Shown piece by piece: positions 16,025 through 24,879 of a DNA stretch of 35,133 nucleotides; the first letter of the stretch is position 1; every line of letters begins with the position of its first letter. The position numbers and the translations under genes are program-made. Location: assembly GCA_903885595.1 (NCBI GenBank), contig CAISJJ010000134.1, positions 1 through 35,133 on the forward strand, in the 5' to 3' direction. The notes under the pieces were generated by a model. The model searched no databases, was not told the DNA's origin, and saw only the letters and a list, made by a program, of their open reading frames with translations. This DNA comes from an uncultured Bacteroidales bacterium. Lineage in GTDB: Bacteria > Bacteroidota > Bacteroidia > Bacteroidales > FEN-979.

Positions 16025-17044
16025 ATGAAATTCAAAACCCTCACCGAGTTTATTATCGAAAAACAAGCTGATTATCCGCAAGCATCAGGCGAACTGTCGC
16101 GACTGCTTAACGATATCGGTATTGCCGCCAAATTTGTTAACCGCGAAGTAAACCGTGCCGGCCTTGGCGAAGTGATGGGTTATGCCGGTGAAGTAAACGT
16201 TCAGGGCGAGGATCAGAAAAAACTGGATGTTTATGCCAACGATCAGTTCATTGCCGCATTGAAATCAGGCGGTCAATGCTGTGCCATTGGTTCCGAAGAA
16301 AATGAGGAGATCATCATTCTCGATAGTGATATTTCGAAACATGGAAAATATGTGGTCGCCATCGATCCCCTTGATGGTTCATCCAATATCGAATCAAATG
16401 TTTCAATTGGCACGCTGTTTTCAATTTATCGTCGCCGCACCGTGCGCGGGTCAGCCACGCTGGAAGATTTTCTGCAGCCTGGCCGCAACCTGGTCGCTGC
16501 CGGTTACATCATCTATGGATCTTCAACTATGCTGGTTTATACCACCGGCTATGGAGTCAACGGTTTTACCCTGGATCCTTCGGTAGGTTTGTTTATTTTG
16601 AGTCATCCCGACATCAAATATCCCGAAACCGGAACAATTTATTCCATCAATGAAGCCAACTATTTTTCTTTCCCTGAAGGCGTAAGACAGTATATCCATT
16701 ATTGCCAGGAAGAAGATGCAGCCACGCACCGGCCTTATTCAACGCGGTACATCGGATCAATGGTCGCCGATGTTCACAGGAATATGGTTCGAGGAGGGGT
16801 TTTCCTTTATCCGGGAACTACCAAGAACAAAAAAGGCAAGCTGCGGTTGTTGTATGAATGCAACCCGGTTGCTTTCCTGGCTGAACAGGCTGGCGGCAAA
16901 GCTTCTGACGGATTCCGCCGCATTCTTGACATTCAGCCAACCATGCTTCACGAGCGCTCACCTTTGTTCGTCGGACCAACCTACATGGTTGAGGAGGCTG
17001 AAAAGTTAATGAAGGAATATTCACCCGAATTTAAAATCGATTGA
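16025..17044 (+). CDS. fbp: Fructose-1,6-bisphosphatase class 1
   Basis: 339 residues from the ATG at 16025, matching the 330-340 residues typical of class 1 FBPases. A longer frame from a TTG at 15977 exists but overlaps the promoter. It hydrolyses fructose-1,6-bisphosphate to fructose-6-phosphate in gluconeogenesis, Mg-dependent, cytosolic. Key segments are the metal-binding EENEEIIIL and [16 protein letters not shown] motifs, [12 protein letters not shown] and the C-terminal [20 protein letters not shown]. mfd follows after 7 bases, so they are likely cotranscribed. Confidence 0.96.
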   Translation: MKFKTLTEFIIEKQADYPQASGELSRLLNDIGIAAKFVNREVNRAGLGEVMGYAGEVNVQGEDQKKLDVYANDQFIAALKSGGQCCAIGSEENEEIIILDSDISKHGKYVVAIDPLDGSSNIESNVSIGTLFSIYRRRTVRGSATLEDFLQPGRNLVAAGYIIYGSSTMLVYTTGYGVNGFTLDPSVGLFILSHPDIKYPETGTIYSINEANYFSFPEGVRQYIHYCQEEDAATHRPYSTRYIGSMVADVHRNMVRGGVFLYPGTTKNKKGKLRLLYECNPVAFLAEQAGGKASDGFRRILDIQPTMLHERSPLFVGPTYMVEEAEKLMKEYSPEFKID

Positions 17045-17051
17045 ACATCGA

Positions 17052-20000
17052 TTGAAGCCTGCCGATCTTTTATCGCTTTTTAAAGAAAGTCGCCTGGTAA
17101 AGGAGATGGGTGGACATTTTGCGAATTACGAATTACGAATTACGAATTACGATTTAAAAGATCCTGAATCGAAAATTCCACCTTCGGCTTTCACAATCCA
17201 AACTTCGGAATCAGATATCCAGGAAATCAATACCCAAATCCTAAATCCGGAATCCGGAATTAGGTTTAGCGTTTCCGATATCAGGAATTCTGAATCCGAA
17301 CTAGTCCCGTGTCCCGCTTCCCGCGTCCCGCGTTTCAGGCTACACCTGAAAGGCCTGGTTGGTTCTTCCCGTTCTTTCGTTACCGCTGCTGTACTTGAGA
17401 CCACAACGCAAACGCACCTGGTGTTGCTACAGGACAAAGAATCGGCAGCCTACTTCTTTAACGATTTGCAGCAAATCCTTGGCGACCGTGTTTACTATTT
17501 TCCCTCTTCCTTCAAACGCGGGTTCCATACAGGAATTAAGGACAACCAGGGTTTATTGTCGCGCACCGAGGTACTGAACCATCTCAACAGCAGGGCGCGC
17601 AAATTCATTGTTGTAAGTTATCCTGAGGCTGTTGCCGAAAAGGTAGTCAATAAAAAGTACCTTGAAAAAAACACCTTGAAACTTTCTGTCGGGGAGCAGG
17701 TGAACATGGAATTTGTGCTTGATTTGCTGGTCGAGTATGAATTTGAACGTGCCGATTTTGTAGTTGAACCGGGCCAGTTCTCCCTGCGCGGCGGATTGAT
17801 TGATGTTTATTCCTTCAGCAGCGACCATCCGTTTCGTATTGAATTCGGAGGCGACAAAGTGTCGACCATCCGCACCTTTGACCCATCGACACAGCTCTCT
17901 GTCCAAAAATTGCATGAAATCAGCATTGTTCCTGACATCAGGGTCGATGCCAGTAAAAAAATTGCCTACGAGTCGATTTTCGCCTTTCTACCTGAAAAAG
18001 CCGTTGTATGGCTCGATGATGCAGGTTCTATGGCACACCTGATGGAAAAACAGCCTTCCTCTGATCTCCTTTTGCATGGAAGCGAGTTTTTAAAGTCATT
18101 ACTCGGTTTTTCAACCATCGAATTCGGACAGCAATTCTACTTTAAAACAGCACATCCAGTTGTTTTTAACACCGCACCGCAGCCATCTTTTAACAAGAAT
18201 TTTGACCTATTACTCCAGGATCTTCGAAGGAATACCGGTAGAGGATACAAGAATTTCCTGCTAGCAGATAATCCCAAACAGGCTGAACGGTTGCAGAGCA
18301 TATTTGAGGAAATAGAATCGAAGTCAGAAGTACAAAGTCAGAAGTACGAAGAACGGGAAATTGACACTGTCCCGCGTCCCGTGTCCCGTGTTCCGGAGGC
18401 TTCGTCAGTTGTCCCGCGTCACGTGTCCCGTGTCCCGGATGAACCATTGCACATTACCCTGAATTTCTCCCTCCACGAAGGTTTCATCGACAACGACCTG
18501 AAGATTGCCTGCTACACCGACCACCAGATATTTGAGCGTTACCATAAATTCCACCTGCGTGAAGGGTATACGGCCAAGGAGGCCCTGACCCTGAAAGATT
18601 TGTATGATTTGCGTCCGGGCGATTTTGTAACACACATCGATCACGGGGTCGGGCGGTTCGATGGGTTGGAAAAGATCAGCAACAATGGGAAGGAACAGGA
18701 GGCAATCAGGCTCATTTATAAAAATGAGGATCTGCTTTATGTCAGTATTCATTCACTTCACAGGATATCAAAATACATCGGGAAGGAGGGCACCGCCCCC
18801 TCGCTGAACCGCCTTGGTTCAGATGTCTGGAATAAACTCAAGAATAAAACCAAGAGCCGGGTCAAGGATATTGCCAAGGAACTAATCAAATTGTATGCTG
18901 AACGGCGTGCTGCGCAAGGGTTGGCCTGTTCTCCTGATACCTATATGCAGACAGAGCTTGAAGCTTCCTTTATTTATGAAGACACTCCCGATCAGATCAA
19001 GGCCACAGTTGATGTTAAAAGGGATTTGGAAGAAACCTATCCGATGGACCGGCTGATATGCGGAGATGTTGGGTTTGGAAAAACAGAGATCGCTATCCGT
19101 GCGGCTTTTAAAGTAGTAGCGGAGAGCAAACAGGTAGCCATCCTGGTTCCCACGACCATCCTTGCTTTGCAGCATTTTAAAACATTTTCTGATCGGTTGA
19201 AAGCTTTTCCCTGCAGGGTTGATTACATCAACAGGTTTAAATCGGCCAAAGAACAGAAAAAATTGTTAGCTGAACTTGAGGAAGGGAAAATCGATATCCT
19301 GATCGGCACGCACCGGCTGCTTAGCAAGGATATTATTTTTAAGGACCTTGGATTGCTCGTCATTGATGAAGAACAGAAATTCGGAGTCGGAGCAAAGGAA
19401 AAAATTAAAATGCTCAGGGTAAATGTGGATACCCTCACCCTTACGGCTACACCTATTCCGCGAACGCTGCAATTTTCGCTCATGGGGGCCCGCGATCTTT
19501 CAATCATCAATACGCCGCCGCCAAACCGCTATCCTGTTCAAACCGAAATCCATCCATTTGGTGAGGAGGTTATCAAAGAGGCCATTATCTTCGAGGTTTC
19601 GCGTGGCGGACAGGTCTTTTTTGTGACCACGCGTGTGGTGAATATTATGGACATTGCCGGGATGGTGCAGCGCATGGTTCCCGGGGTTAAGGTTGCGGTA
19701 GCCCATGGGCAGATGGAGGGGCATAAGCTTGAAAAGGTTATGCTCGATTTCATTGAAGGTGAATACGACGTACTTATTGCCACAACAATTATTGAATCTG
19801 GCCTGGATATCTCGAATGTAAACACAATCCTCATCAACGATGCCCACCATTACGGGCTAAGCGACCTCCATCAGTTACGCGGAAGGGTGGGACGATCAAA
19901 TAAAAAAGCATTTTGTTATTTGCTGGCGCCACCGATGTCGTTACTTACCGAGGAAGCGAAAAAAAGACTGCGGGCGATTGAGGAGTTTGCCGACCTGGGA

Positions 20001-20660
20001 AGTGGTTTTAACATTGCAATGCGCGACCTCGATATCCGGGGTGCTGGCAACATACTTGGCGCTGAACAGAGTGGTTTTATATCGGAAATCGGCTATGAAA
20101 TGTACCAGAAAATCCTTGACGAAGCATTGCTGGAACTGAAGGAAACTGATTTTAAAGATCTGTTCCACCCCGATATTCCTACTTCTTATGTACGGGATTG
20201 CGTCATAGAAACTGATCTTGAAATTCTGATCCCTGATGATTATATTACCAACATCACCGAACGGTTAAATCTTTACAAGGAGCTGGATTCCATTGATACG
20301 GATGCAAACCTGATAAAATTCAGAGAACGGCTGATCGACCGGTTTGGTCCTGTGCCGGAACAAACAGAATCGTTGCTGCAAACCATTCGCCTCCGGTGGC
20401 TGGCCCGCAGCATTGGATTTGAGAAACTGGTGCTGAGAAACCAGCGGCTGACAGCCTATTTTATCAATAATCCTGAATCGGCCTATTTCCAGTCAGACCA
20501 ATTCTCAGCTATCCTCGAATTCATGAAAAATAACCCTTCCGGATGCAAAATGACAGAGGAAAAAAACAGGTTATTCATGACCTTCAGGGATGTTCCTGAA
20601 ATCAATGCTGCGCTTGTCAGATTGGAAGCATTCCAAATTTTAAAAGTTACTAACATTTAA
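17052..20660 (+). CDS. mfd: Transcription-repair coupling factor with repeat-built insertions
   Basis: 1202 residues. Mfd removes RNA polymerase stalled at DNA lesions and recruits UvrA. The UvrB-like N-terminal region (LKGLVGSSRSFVTAAVLE onward), the RNA-polymerase-interaction domain (RPGDFVTHIDHGVGRFDG, from about residue 521), the RecG-like helicase with Walker A GDVGFGKT (about 671-678) and DEEQ box (about 771), and the C-terminal TRCF domain are all present. The start is TTG, 7 bases after the fbp stop; the next ATG is 18 codons in. Two segments foreign to the family interrupt it: about residues 24-98 and 424-463. Both are encoded by tandem heptamers and keep the frame, and without them the length would be the usual 1085-1090 residues. 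The catalytic domains are intact, so the protein is probably functional. Confidence 0.96.
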   Translation: MKPADLLSLFKESRLVKEMGGHFANYELRITNYDLKDPESKIPPSAFTIQTSESDIQEINTQILNPESGIRFSVSDIRNSESELVPCPASRVPRFRLHLKGLVGSSRSFVTAAVLETTTQTHLVLLQDKESAAYFFNDLQQILGDRVYYFPSSFKRGFHTGIKDNQGLLSRTEVLNHLNSRARKFIVVSYPEAVAEKVVNKKYLEKNTLKLSVGEQVNMEFVLDLLVEYEFERADFVVEPGQFSLRGGLIDVYSFSSDHPFRIEFGGDKVSTIRTFDPSTQLSVQKLHEISIVPDIRVDASKKIAYESIFAFLPEKAVVWLDDAGSMAHLMEKQPSSDLLLHGSEFLKSLLGFSTIEFGQQFYFKTAHPVVFNTAPQPSFNKNFDLLLQDLRRNTGRGYKNFLLADNPKQAERLQSIFEEIESKSEVQSQKYEEREIDTVPRPVSRVPEASSVVPRHVSRVPDEPLHITLNFSLHEGFIDNDLKIACYTDHQIFERYHKFHLREGYTAKEALTLKDLYDLRPGDFVTHIDHGVGRFDGLEKISNNGKEQEAIRLIYKNEDLLYVSIHSLHRISKYIGKEGTAPSLNRLGSDVWNKLKNKTKSRVKDIAKELIKLYAERRAAQGLACSPDTYMQTELEASFIYEDTPDQIKATVDVKRDLEETYPMDRLICGDVGFGKTEIAIRAAFKVVAESKQVAILVPTTILALQHFKTFSDRLKAFPCRVDYINRFKSAKEQKKLLAELEEGKIDILIGTHRLLSKDIIFKDLGLLVIDEEQKFGVGAKEKIKMLRVNVDTLTLTATPIPRTLQFSLMGARDLSIINTPPPNRYPVQTEIHPFGEEVIKEAIIFEVSRGGQVFFVTTRVVNIMDIAGMVQRMVPGVKVAVAHGQMEGHKLEKVMLDFIEGEYDVLIATTIIESGLDISNVNTILINDAHHYGLSDLHQLRGRVGRSNKKAFCYLLAPPMSLLTEEAKKRLRAIEEFADLGSGFNIAMRDLDIRGAGNILGAEQSGFISEIGYEMYQKILDEALLELKETDFKDLFHPDIPTSYVRDCVIETDLEILIPDDYITNITERLNLYKELDSIDTDANLIKFRERLIDRFGPVPEQTESLLQTIRLRWLARSIGFEKLVLRNQRLTAYFINNPESAYFQSDQFSAILEFMKNNPSGCKMTEEKNRLFMTFRDVPEINAALVRLEAFQILKVTNI
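17122..17156. repeat. Heptamer array (CGAATTA)5 inside mfd
   Basis: Four perfect CGAATTA units plus CGATTTA, read in frame as a 7-residue period (NYELRIT then NYDL). Same unit and direction as 5016-5046. Because 7 is not a multiple of 3, all three frames are used; this strand is stop-free, whereas the opposite strand has TAA every 21 bases. Confidence 0.93.
17236..17263. repeat. Degenerate heptamer array (RAATCCG)4 inside mfd
   Basis: AAATCCT, AAATCCG, GAATCCG, GAATTAG within the first mfd insertion. Coded peptide QILNPESGI. Further degenerate ATCCGAA-like pieces surround it up to 17303. Confidence 0.72.
17304..17332. repeat. Heptamer array (GTCCCGY)4 inside mfd
   Basis: GTCCCGT, GTCCCGC, TTCCCGC, GTCCCGC ending the first insertion, coding for VPCPASRVPR. 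Conserved Mfd sequence resumes directly after it (LHLKGLVGSS). Confidence 0.92.
18321..18355. repeat. Heptamer array (AAGTMMR)5 inside mfd
   Basis: AAGTCAG and AAGTACR alternate (a 14-base higher-order unit), ending in AAGAACG. It codes for SEVQSQKYEERE at the beginning of the second mfd insertion. Confidence 0.85.
18369..18438. repeat. Two GTCCCGY heptamer arrays inside mfd
   Basis: Four units at 18369-18396 (GTCCCGC, GTCCCGT, GTCCCGT, GTTCCGG) and four at 18411-18438 (GTCCCGC, GTCACGT, GTCCCGT, GTCCCGG), separated by 14 bases. Both give the peptide period VPRPVSR / VPRHVSR, the same register as the 17304 array. The GTCACGT unit links this family to the GTGAC arrays. Confidence 0.93.
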
Positions 20661-20693
20661 TGATCTCTGAAAATTTTAAGTCCTTTCTTTTCT

Positions 20694-20701
20694 TAATTTT
20701 G
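20694..20701 (+). promoter_or_regulatory. Putative -7 box for the lamin-tail-like secreted protein
   Basis: TAATTTTG lies 38 bases before the ATG at 20739, in a 78-base gap after mfd. No clear -33 TTG. Confidence 0.38.
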
Positions 20702-20738
20702 TTATCGATTTTCGCATAGTAACCTTTAATCTAATCAT

Positions 20739-21761
20739 ATGAAAAAACTTGTACTCTTTTTTACTGCACTGTTATCAGCTGGTGCCATTTTTGCCCAAAC
20801 AGACTGTGCTGACCTTTTTATTTCAGAATATGTGGAAGGCTGGAACAACAACAAATCAATGGAGATCTACAATCCCACGCAGGCATCGATTACACTTGAC
20901 AATGTTTACAGACTTATCCGCTGGTCGAACGGAGCCACAAACTCTGACCAGGACAAGCAGTATGTACTGCCATTAGTCAGCACGATTCCGGCCTTTGGTG
21001 TGATGGTTATGATCCAGGATACTATCCCTGAAGGTCAGGATACCATGGTATGGCCTGCATTACGTAAAAAAGCCACCTGGCTTGCTCCCTATGCATACAA
21101 TACAACACCACCAACCCAGGGAGGAAATGTTGTGTTCTGGAATGGCGATGACGCCATTTCTCTCCAGAAAAAGCAAACGAATGGTACCTGGGTAGATATA
21201 GATATTTTTGGTGAGATCGGAGTAAAACCTAAAGCCGGCGGAACTGGTACTTTGGGAGCATGGACTGACACGAAACCTTACTGGACCGGAGTTGGCCGAT
21301 ATATGACCCTGAACAAAACGCTTGTGCGCAAACATACGGTAAAACACGGTGTCGATCGTCAAACTATGATCCATTATGGCGATAGCATGACCGGAAATGA
21401 TCCAAACAGTTTCAATGCAAAGTTGGAATACGATTCACTGCCAGGTAATACTTTTGACAGCCTTGGTCAGCACAGGTGTGATTGTAAAGGCTCATCCGGT
21501 ATTGGAAAACTTATGCAGGACCAAAGTGTGGTGATTTTGCCAAACCCGGTGACTAATAACCACTTTACGATTCAGGCAAAAATGCCTGTTGCATCTGTTG
21601 CTGTTGTTTCAATTGTCGGTCAAACTGTCTATTCCCAGGATTTCAACCTTCGTCAGGAGGAGGTAAAGGTTTTACTGAATAACCTTCCGGAGGGGGTTTA
21701 TCTGGTCAAAGTGAAATTTGGCGACAACCAATCAACGATTAAAAAAATCATTGTTCAATAA
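20739..21761 (+). CDS. Secreted T9SS protein with lamin-tail-like domain
   Basis: 340 residues. The signal peptide (MKKLVLFFTALLSAGAIFAQ) is cleaved near residue 19. Residues about 22-140 (CADLFISEYVEGWNNNKSME IYNPT, then LDNVYRL and IPAFGVMVMIQD) resemble lamin-tail-type domains that occur on extracellular nucleases and phosphoesterases. The last roughly 80 residues (VVILPNPVTNNHFTI, IVGQTVYSQ, LPEGVYLVKVKFG, KKIIVQ) form a type A T9SS sorting domain, so export across the outer membrane and surface anchoring or release are expected. There is no visible catalytic domain. It is followed by the TonB-dependent receptor gene on the same strand, with two palindromes in between. Confidence 0.82.
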   Translation: MKKLVLFFTALLSAGAIFAQTDCADLFISEYVEGWNNNKSMEIYNPTQASITLDNVYRLIRWSNGATNSDQDKQYVLPLVSTIPAFGVMVMIQDTIPEGQDTMVWPALRKKATWLAPYAYNTTPPTQGGNVVFWNGDDAISLQKKQTNGTWVDIDIFGEIGVKPKAGGTGTLGAWTDTKPYWTGVGRYMTLNKTLVRKHTVKHGVDRQTMIHYGDSMTGNDPNSFNAKLEYDSLPGNTFDSLGQHRCDCKGSSGIGKLMQDQSVVILPNPVTNNHFTIQAKMPVASVAVVSIVGQTVYSQDFNLRQEEVKVLLNNLPEGVYLVKVKFGDNQSTIKKIIVQ

Positions 21762-21770
21762 TGTCACTTT

Positions 21771-21798
21771 GTAGATACATGAATTATCATGCATCTAC
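21771..21798. repeat. REP-like palindrome 1 between secreted-protein and receptor genes
   Basis: GTAGATACATGA, loop ATTA, TCATGCATCTAC: a 12-bp stem with one mismatch, 9 bases after the stop codon. There is no T-run, so it is a weak terminator candidate. It has the GTAGA...TCTAC outline of a dispersed palindrome. Confidence 0.62.
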
Positions 21799-21824
21799 GT
21801 TTCAATCCCATTGAAGATTTTAGG

Positions 21825-21844
21825 GGACATGACAAGTCATGTCC
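21825..21844. repeat. REP-like palindrome 2
   Basis: GGACATGAC, AA, GTCATGTCC: a perfect 9-bp inverted repeat with a 2-base centre. It lies 26 bases after palindrome 1 and 39 bases before the receptor ATG, inside its presumed leader. Confidence 0.65.
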
Positions 21845-21883
21845 AGGTAAGATATCCTCGTTGTCTACAAAATCCAAAAAACT

Positions 21884-24778
21884 ATGACGAAACGTTTTAC
21901 AATTTTATTCTTTGCACTTATCTTTCCAACGCTGCTTTTCTCCCAGAAAATCATGATAAGGGGTGTCGTCACTGATGCAAATTCCGGTGAGACCCTGATT
22001 GGCGCTACAATTTTGTACGGCGAAGGAAAAGGAGTGGTCACTGATATGGATGGAAGATATTACCTTAAGGTTGACCCCGGAAAATACCATCTTAAAGTTT
22101 CATATGTGGGATATTTACCCGTTGAATTAGATATCACTGTAAATCAAGCAGAACAGACTCAGAATTTTCAATTGAAAACACCGACCCTCACCGAAGTTGA
22201 AGTTATCGCGGATGTTGCAAAAACACGTGAAACACCGGTTGCGTTCTCTACGGTTCAGCCTATTAAACTTCAGGAAGAACTTGCTGCACGAGACATTCCA
22301 ATGATTCTGAATAAAACCCCCGGTGTATATGCCACGCAGCAAGGAGGTGGTGACGGGGATGCCCGCATTAACATTCGTGGCTTCAGTCAGCGTAACCTGG
22401 CTGTAATGATCGACGGAATCCCGGTGAATGATATGGAAAACGGTTGGGTATATTGGTCAAACTGGTTTGGTCTTGATGCCGTGACCCGAAACATACAGGT
22501 TCAACGTGGACTTGGAGCATCAAAACTTGCCCTTCCATCAGTTGGGGGTACCATGAATATTACTACCAAAGGAATTGATGCCAATCTGGGCGGTACCTTG
22601 AAACAGGAGGTCGGAACAGATGGTTTTTTACGAACTTCTATCGGGGCAACTACCGGGTTGATGAATCATGGATGGGGCGTTACGGTGGCTGGTTCCTACA
22701 AGCAAGGCAATGGCTGGGTTGATAATACCTGGACAAAGGGATGGTTTTTCTATTTGCGGGTCGATAAAAAGCTGGGGCATCATTTGCTTACCTTTTCAGC
22801 TATGGGCGCCCCTCAAAAGCATGCCCAGCGTTCATACATGAAATCCATCGCAACATTTGATAAAAATTATGCAGCGGAATTGGGGGTCGATACATCGAAA
22901 ACAGGCAATTCCTATGGGGTCCGTTATAATCCGAATTGGGGATATCTTAACCGTTGGACAGGCTCAATTGACAATCCGGTTTATTCGGGAGAGCCCGAAA
23001 GTTTATCTTCGGCAATGAACTTTTATTTTAAACCTCAAATAAGCCTTCGCGACTTCTGGCGTATAAACGAAAAGTTCTACTGGTCCAATATTCTTTACGC
23101 CTCCTTTGGGCAGGGCGGGGGAACCGGAACTGCCAGAACCGATAAAAACGGGACACCCGGAAGTTCAACTTTTTTTACTGATCCAATCAACGGACAAGTT
23201 AATTTTCAGACAGAATATGACAATAACCGGAATAGCAGCGGACTAAATCCGGATAATATAGCGCTCGCAATTTTGCGGAGCAGCAATAACAATCACTATT
23301 GGTTTGGTTTGCTGTCAACCATTAACCTTGAAATTAATCCGAATCTGACATTATCCGGCGGTATTGATTTAAGAACGTATCGTGGCGAACACTATCGTAC
23401 GGTGTATGATCTCCTTGGTGGTAATTATTTTCTTGATAATTCAAACGCCAACAGGTATAAAAAAGAGCATCTGGGGATTGATGATAAAATTATTTACAAT
23501 AATGATGCTTTGGTGCGGTGGGGAGGACTTTTCGCCCAGTTAGAATTTAAAAAAGGAAACTGGACTGCCTTTCTCAATCTCACTTCAGCATTGACAGGAT
23601 ATCAGCGCATTGACTATTTTCGTAAACAGGATTTGGTAATCGATAAAACTATTTATTCTGAAGCCGTTGGTCTGGGGGATGTCTTTTATTACAACGGATC
23701 CGAAAACCTAACCTATTATGCTGATACAGCCGGATATTCTCATTATACTTCGCACGATACCACCTACGTGATCAGTAATGCGGGTGCAGATACATCCTAT
23801 ATCACCAATGCTACCGCTTATGACATCAATTCAAAACAAGCCAGATATACCCACACTCAATGGAAGTGGTTGCCTGGTTTTACTGTAAAGGGTGGTGCTA
23901 ATTACAATATTGATGCAAAGAACAACATCTTTCTGAACCTTGGATTTTTATCAAAGGCGCCACGCTTCGCCAACGTTTTTGATAACAGCAATAAAATGTT
24001 CCGGGAGATAAAAAATGAAATCATCGAGGCGCTCGAAGTTGGATACAGTTTCAATACGAAGAAAATTGCCATCAATGTGAATGGGTACCTTACTTATTGG
24101 CAAAACAGGCCATTGGATGTCGCATCAAAGGTTACGATCGAAGACGTGGCCTATTCCTATAACATTAATGGAATAGATGCACTGCATAAGGGAATTGAAC
24201 TTGAATTCGGATGGAAACCAATTCCGTCATTACAATGGGATCAGGTGTTTGCCTGGGGCGACTGGCGCTGGACTTCAGGAGATTCAGTTTATGTTTATGA
24301 TGATAACAACAAACTTCTGACAACACGGTATTTTGATGCCCGCGGGGTTCATGTTGGCGATGCTGCTCAGGTTCAACTCATGGAAAGTGTCAGATGGGAG
24401 ATTATAAAATACTTGTATGTCTCAGGAAGTTTCACGGTGTTTGCCAAGAACTATTCCCAGTTTGATCCGATTACGCTTGGTCCCGATCCGAATGATCCGT
24501 CATACAATTATCTTGATGAAAATGGTAACCCACGCGATTCGTGGATGCTGCCAGTTTATTACCTGATCGATCTGAATGCCGGATACCGGTTTACCTTTAA
24601 CCATTTTAAACTCGATATACGCGCCAGCGTGCTGAATCTGCTCGACCGGAAATATATTTCTGACGGTCAGAATAACGACTCTTATTCAACCTCAACACGA
24701 AATTTCGATGCCGCTTCAGCGGGAGTATTCTTTGGCAACGGAAGAACCTTTAATGCATCAATTGCGTTGAGTTATTAG
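21884..24778 (+). CDS. TonB-dependent receptor with carboxypeptidase-regulatory-like N-terminus
   Basis: 964 residues. The signal peptide (MTKRFTILFFALIFPTLLFSQ) is followed by a carboxypeptidase-regulatory-like domain (GVVTDANSGETLIGATILYG, residues about 27-110), a plug domain (TPVAFSTVQP..., INIRGFSQRNLAVMIDGIPV, GLGASKLALPSVGGTMNI, about 118-230) and a beta-barrel ending in the aromatic RTFNASIALSY. It imports a ligand across the outer membrane using TonB energy. The ligand is unknown. No SusD-like partner follows, which argues against a classical polysaccharide-utilisation pair. Instead it is bracketed by two T9SS-secreted proteins. Confidence 0.95.
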   Translation: MTKRFTILFFALIFPTLLFSQKIMIRGVVTDANSGETLIGATILYGEGKGVVTDMDGRYYLKVDPGKYHLKVSYVGYLPVELDITVNQAEQTQNFQLKTPTLTEVEVIADVAKTRETPVAFSTVQPIKLQEELAARDIPMILNKTPGVYATQQGGGDGDARINIRGFSQRNLAVMIDGIPVNDMENGWVYWSNWFGLDAVTRNIQVQRGLGASKLALPSVGGTMNITTKGIDANLGGTLKQEVGTDGFLRTSIGATTGLMNHGWGVTVAGSYKQGNGWVDNTWTKGWFFYLRVDKKLGHHLLTFSAMGAPQKHAQRSYMKSIATFDKNYAAELGVDTSKTGNSYGVRYNPNWGYLNRWTGSIDNPVYSGEPESLSSAMNFYFKPQISLRDFWRINEKFYWSNILYASFGQGGGTGTARTDKNGTPGSSTFFTDPINGQVNFQTEYDNNRNSSGLNPDNIALAILRSSNNNHYWFGLLSTINLEINPNLTLSGGIDLRTYRGEHYRTVYDLLGGNYFLDNSNANRYKKEHLGIDDKIIYNNDALVRWGGLFAQLEFKKGNWTAFLNLTSALTGYQRIDYFRKQDLVIDKTIYSEAVGLGDVFYYNGSENLTYYADTAGYSHYTSHDTTYVISNAGADTSYITNATAYDINSKQARYTHTQWKWLPGFTVKGGANYNIDAKNNIFLNLGFLSKAPRFANVFDNSNKMFREIKNEIIEALEVGYSFNTKKIAINVNGYLTYWQNRPLDVASKVTIEDVAYSYNINGIDALHKGIELEFGWKPIPSLQWDQVFAWGDWRWTSGDSVYVYDDNNKLLTTRYFDARGVHVGDAAQVQLMESVRWEIIKYLYVSGSFTVFAKNYSQFDPITLGPDPNDPSYNYLDENGNPRDSWMLPVYYLIDLNAGYRFTFNHFKLDIRASVLNLLDRKYISDGQNNDSYSTSTRNFDAASAGVFFGNGRTFNASIALSY

Positions 24779-24879
24779 CAAGAGAGCAAGAGGACTCCGA
24801 TTGGTGCCCAGACTCACATGCCATCAGGCTACGGAATCACTTGAACACAAAAGCAAGCATAAACCAATAAAAACAAAAT

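Noticed and set aside
18190-18447. Minus-strand frame rich in GTRDAGQ repeats.
   Set aside because: It is the reverse reading of the GTCCCGY arrays within mfd; the plus strand carries the conserved protein.
17052-20660. mfd as a pseudogene or assembly error because of its odd insertions.
   Set aside because: The frame is continuous, every catalytic and partner-binding motif is intact, and the insertions are in frame; independent reads would still be the decisive test.
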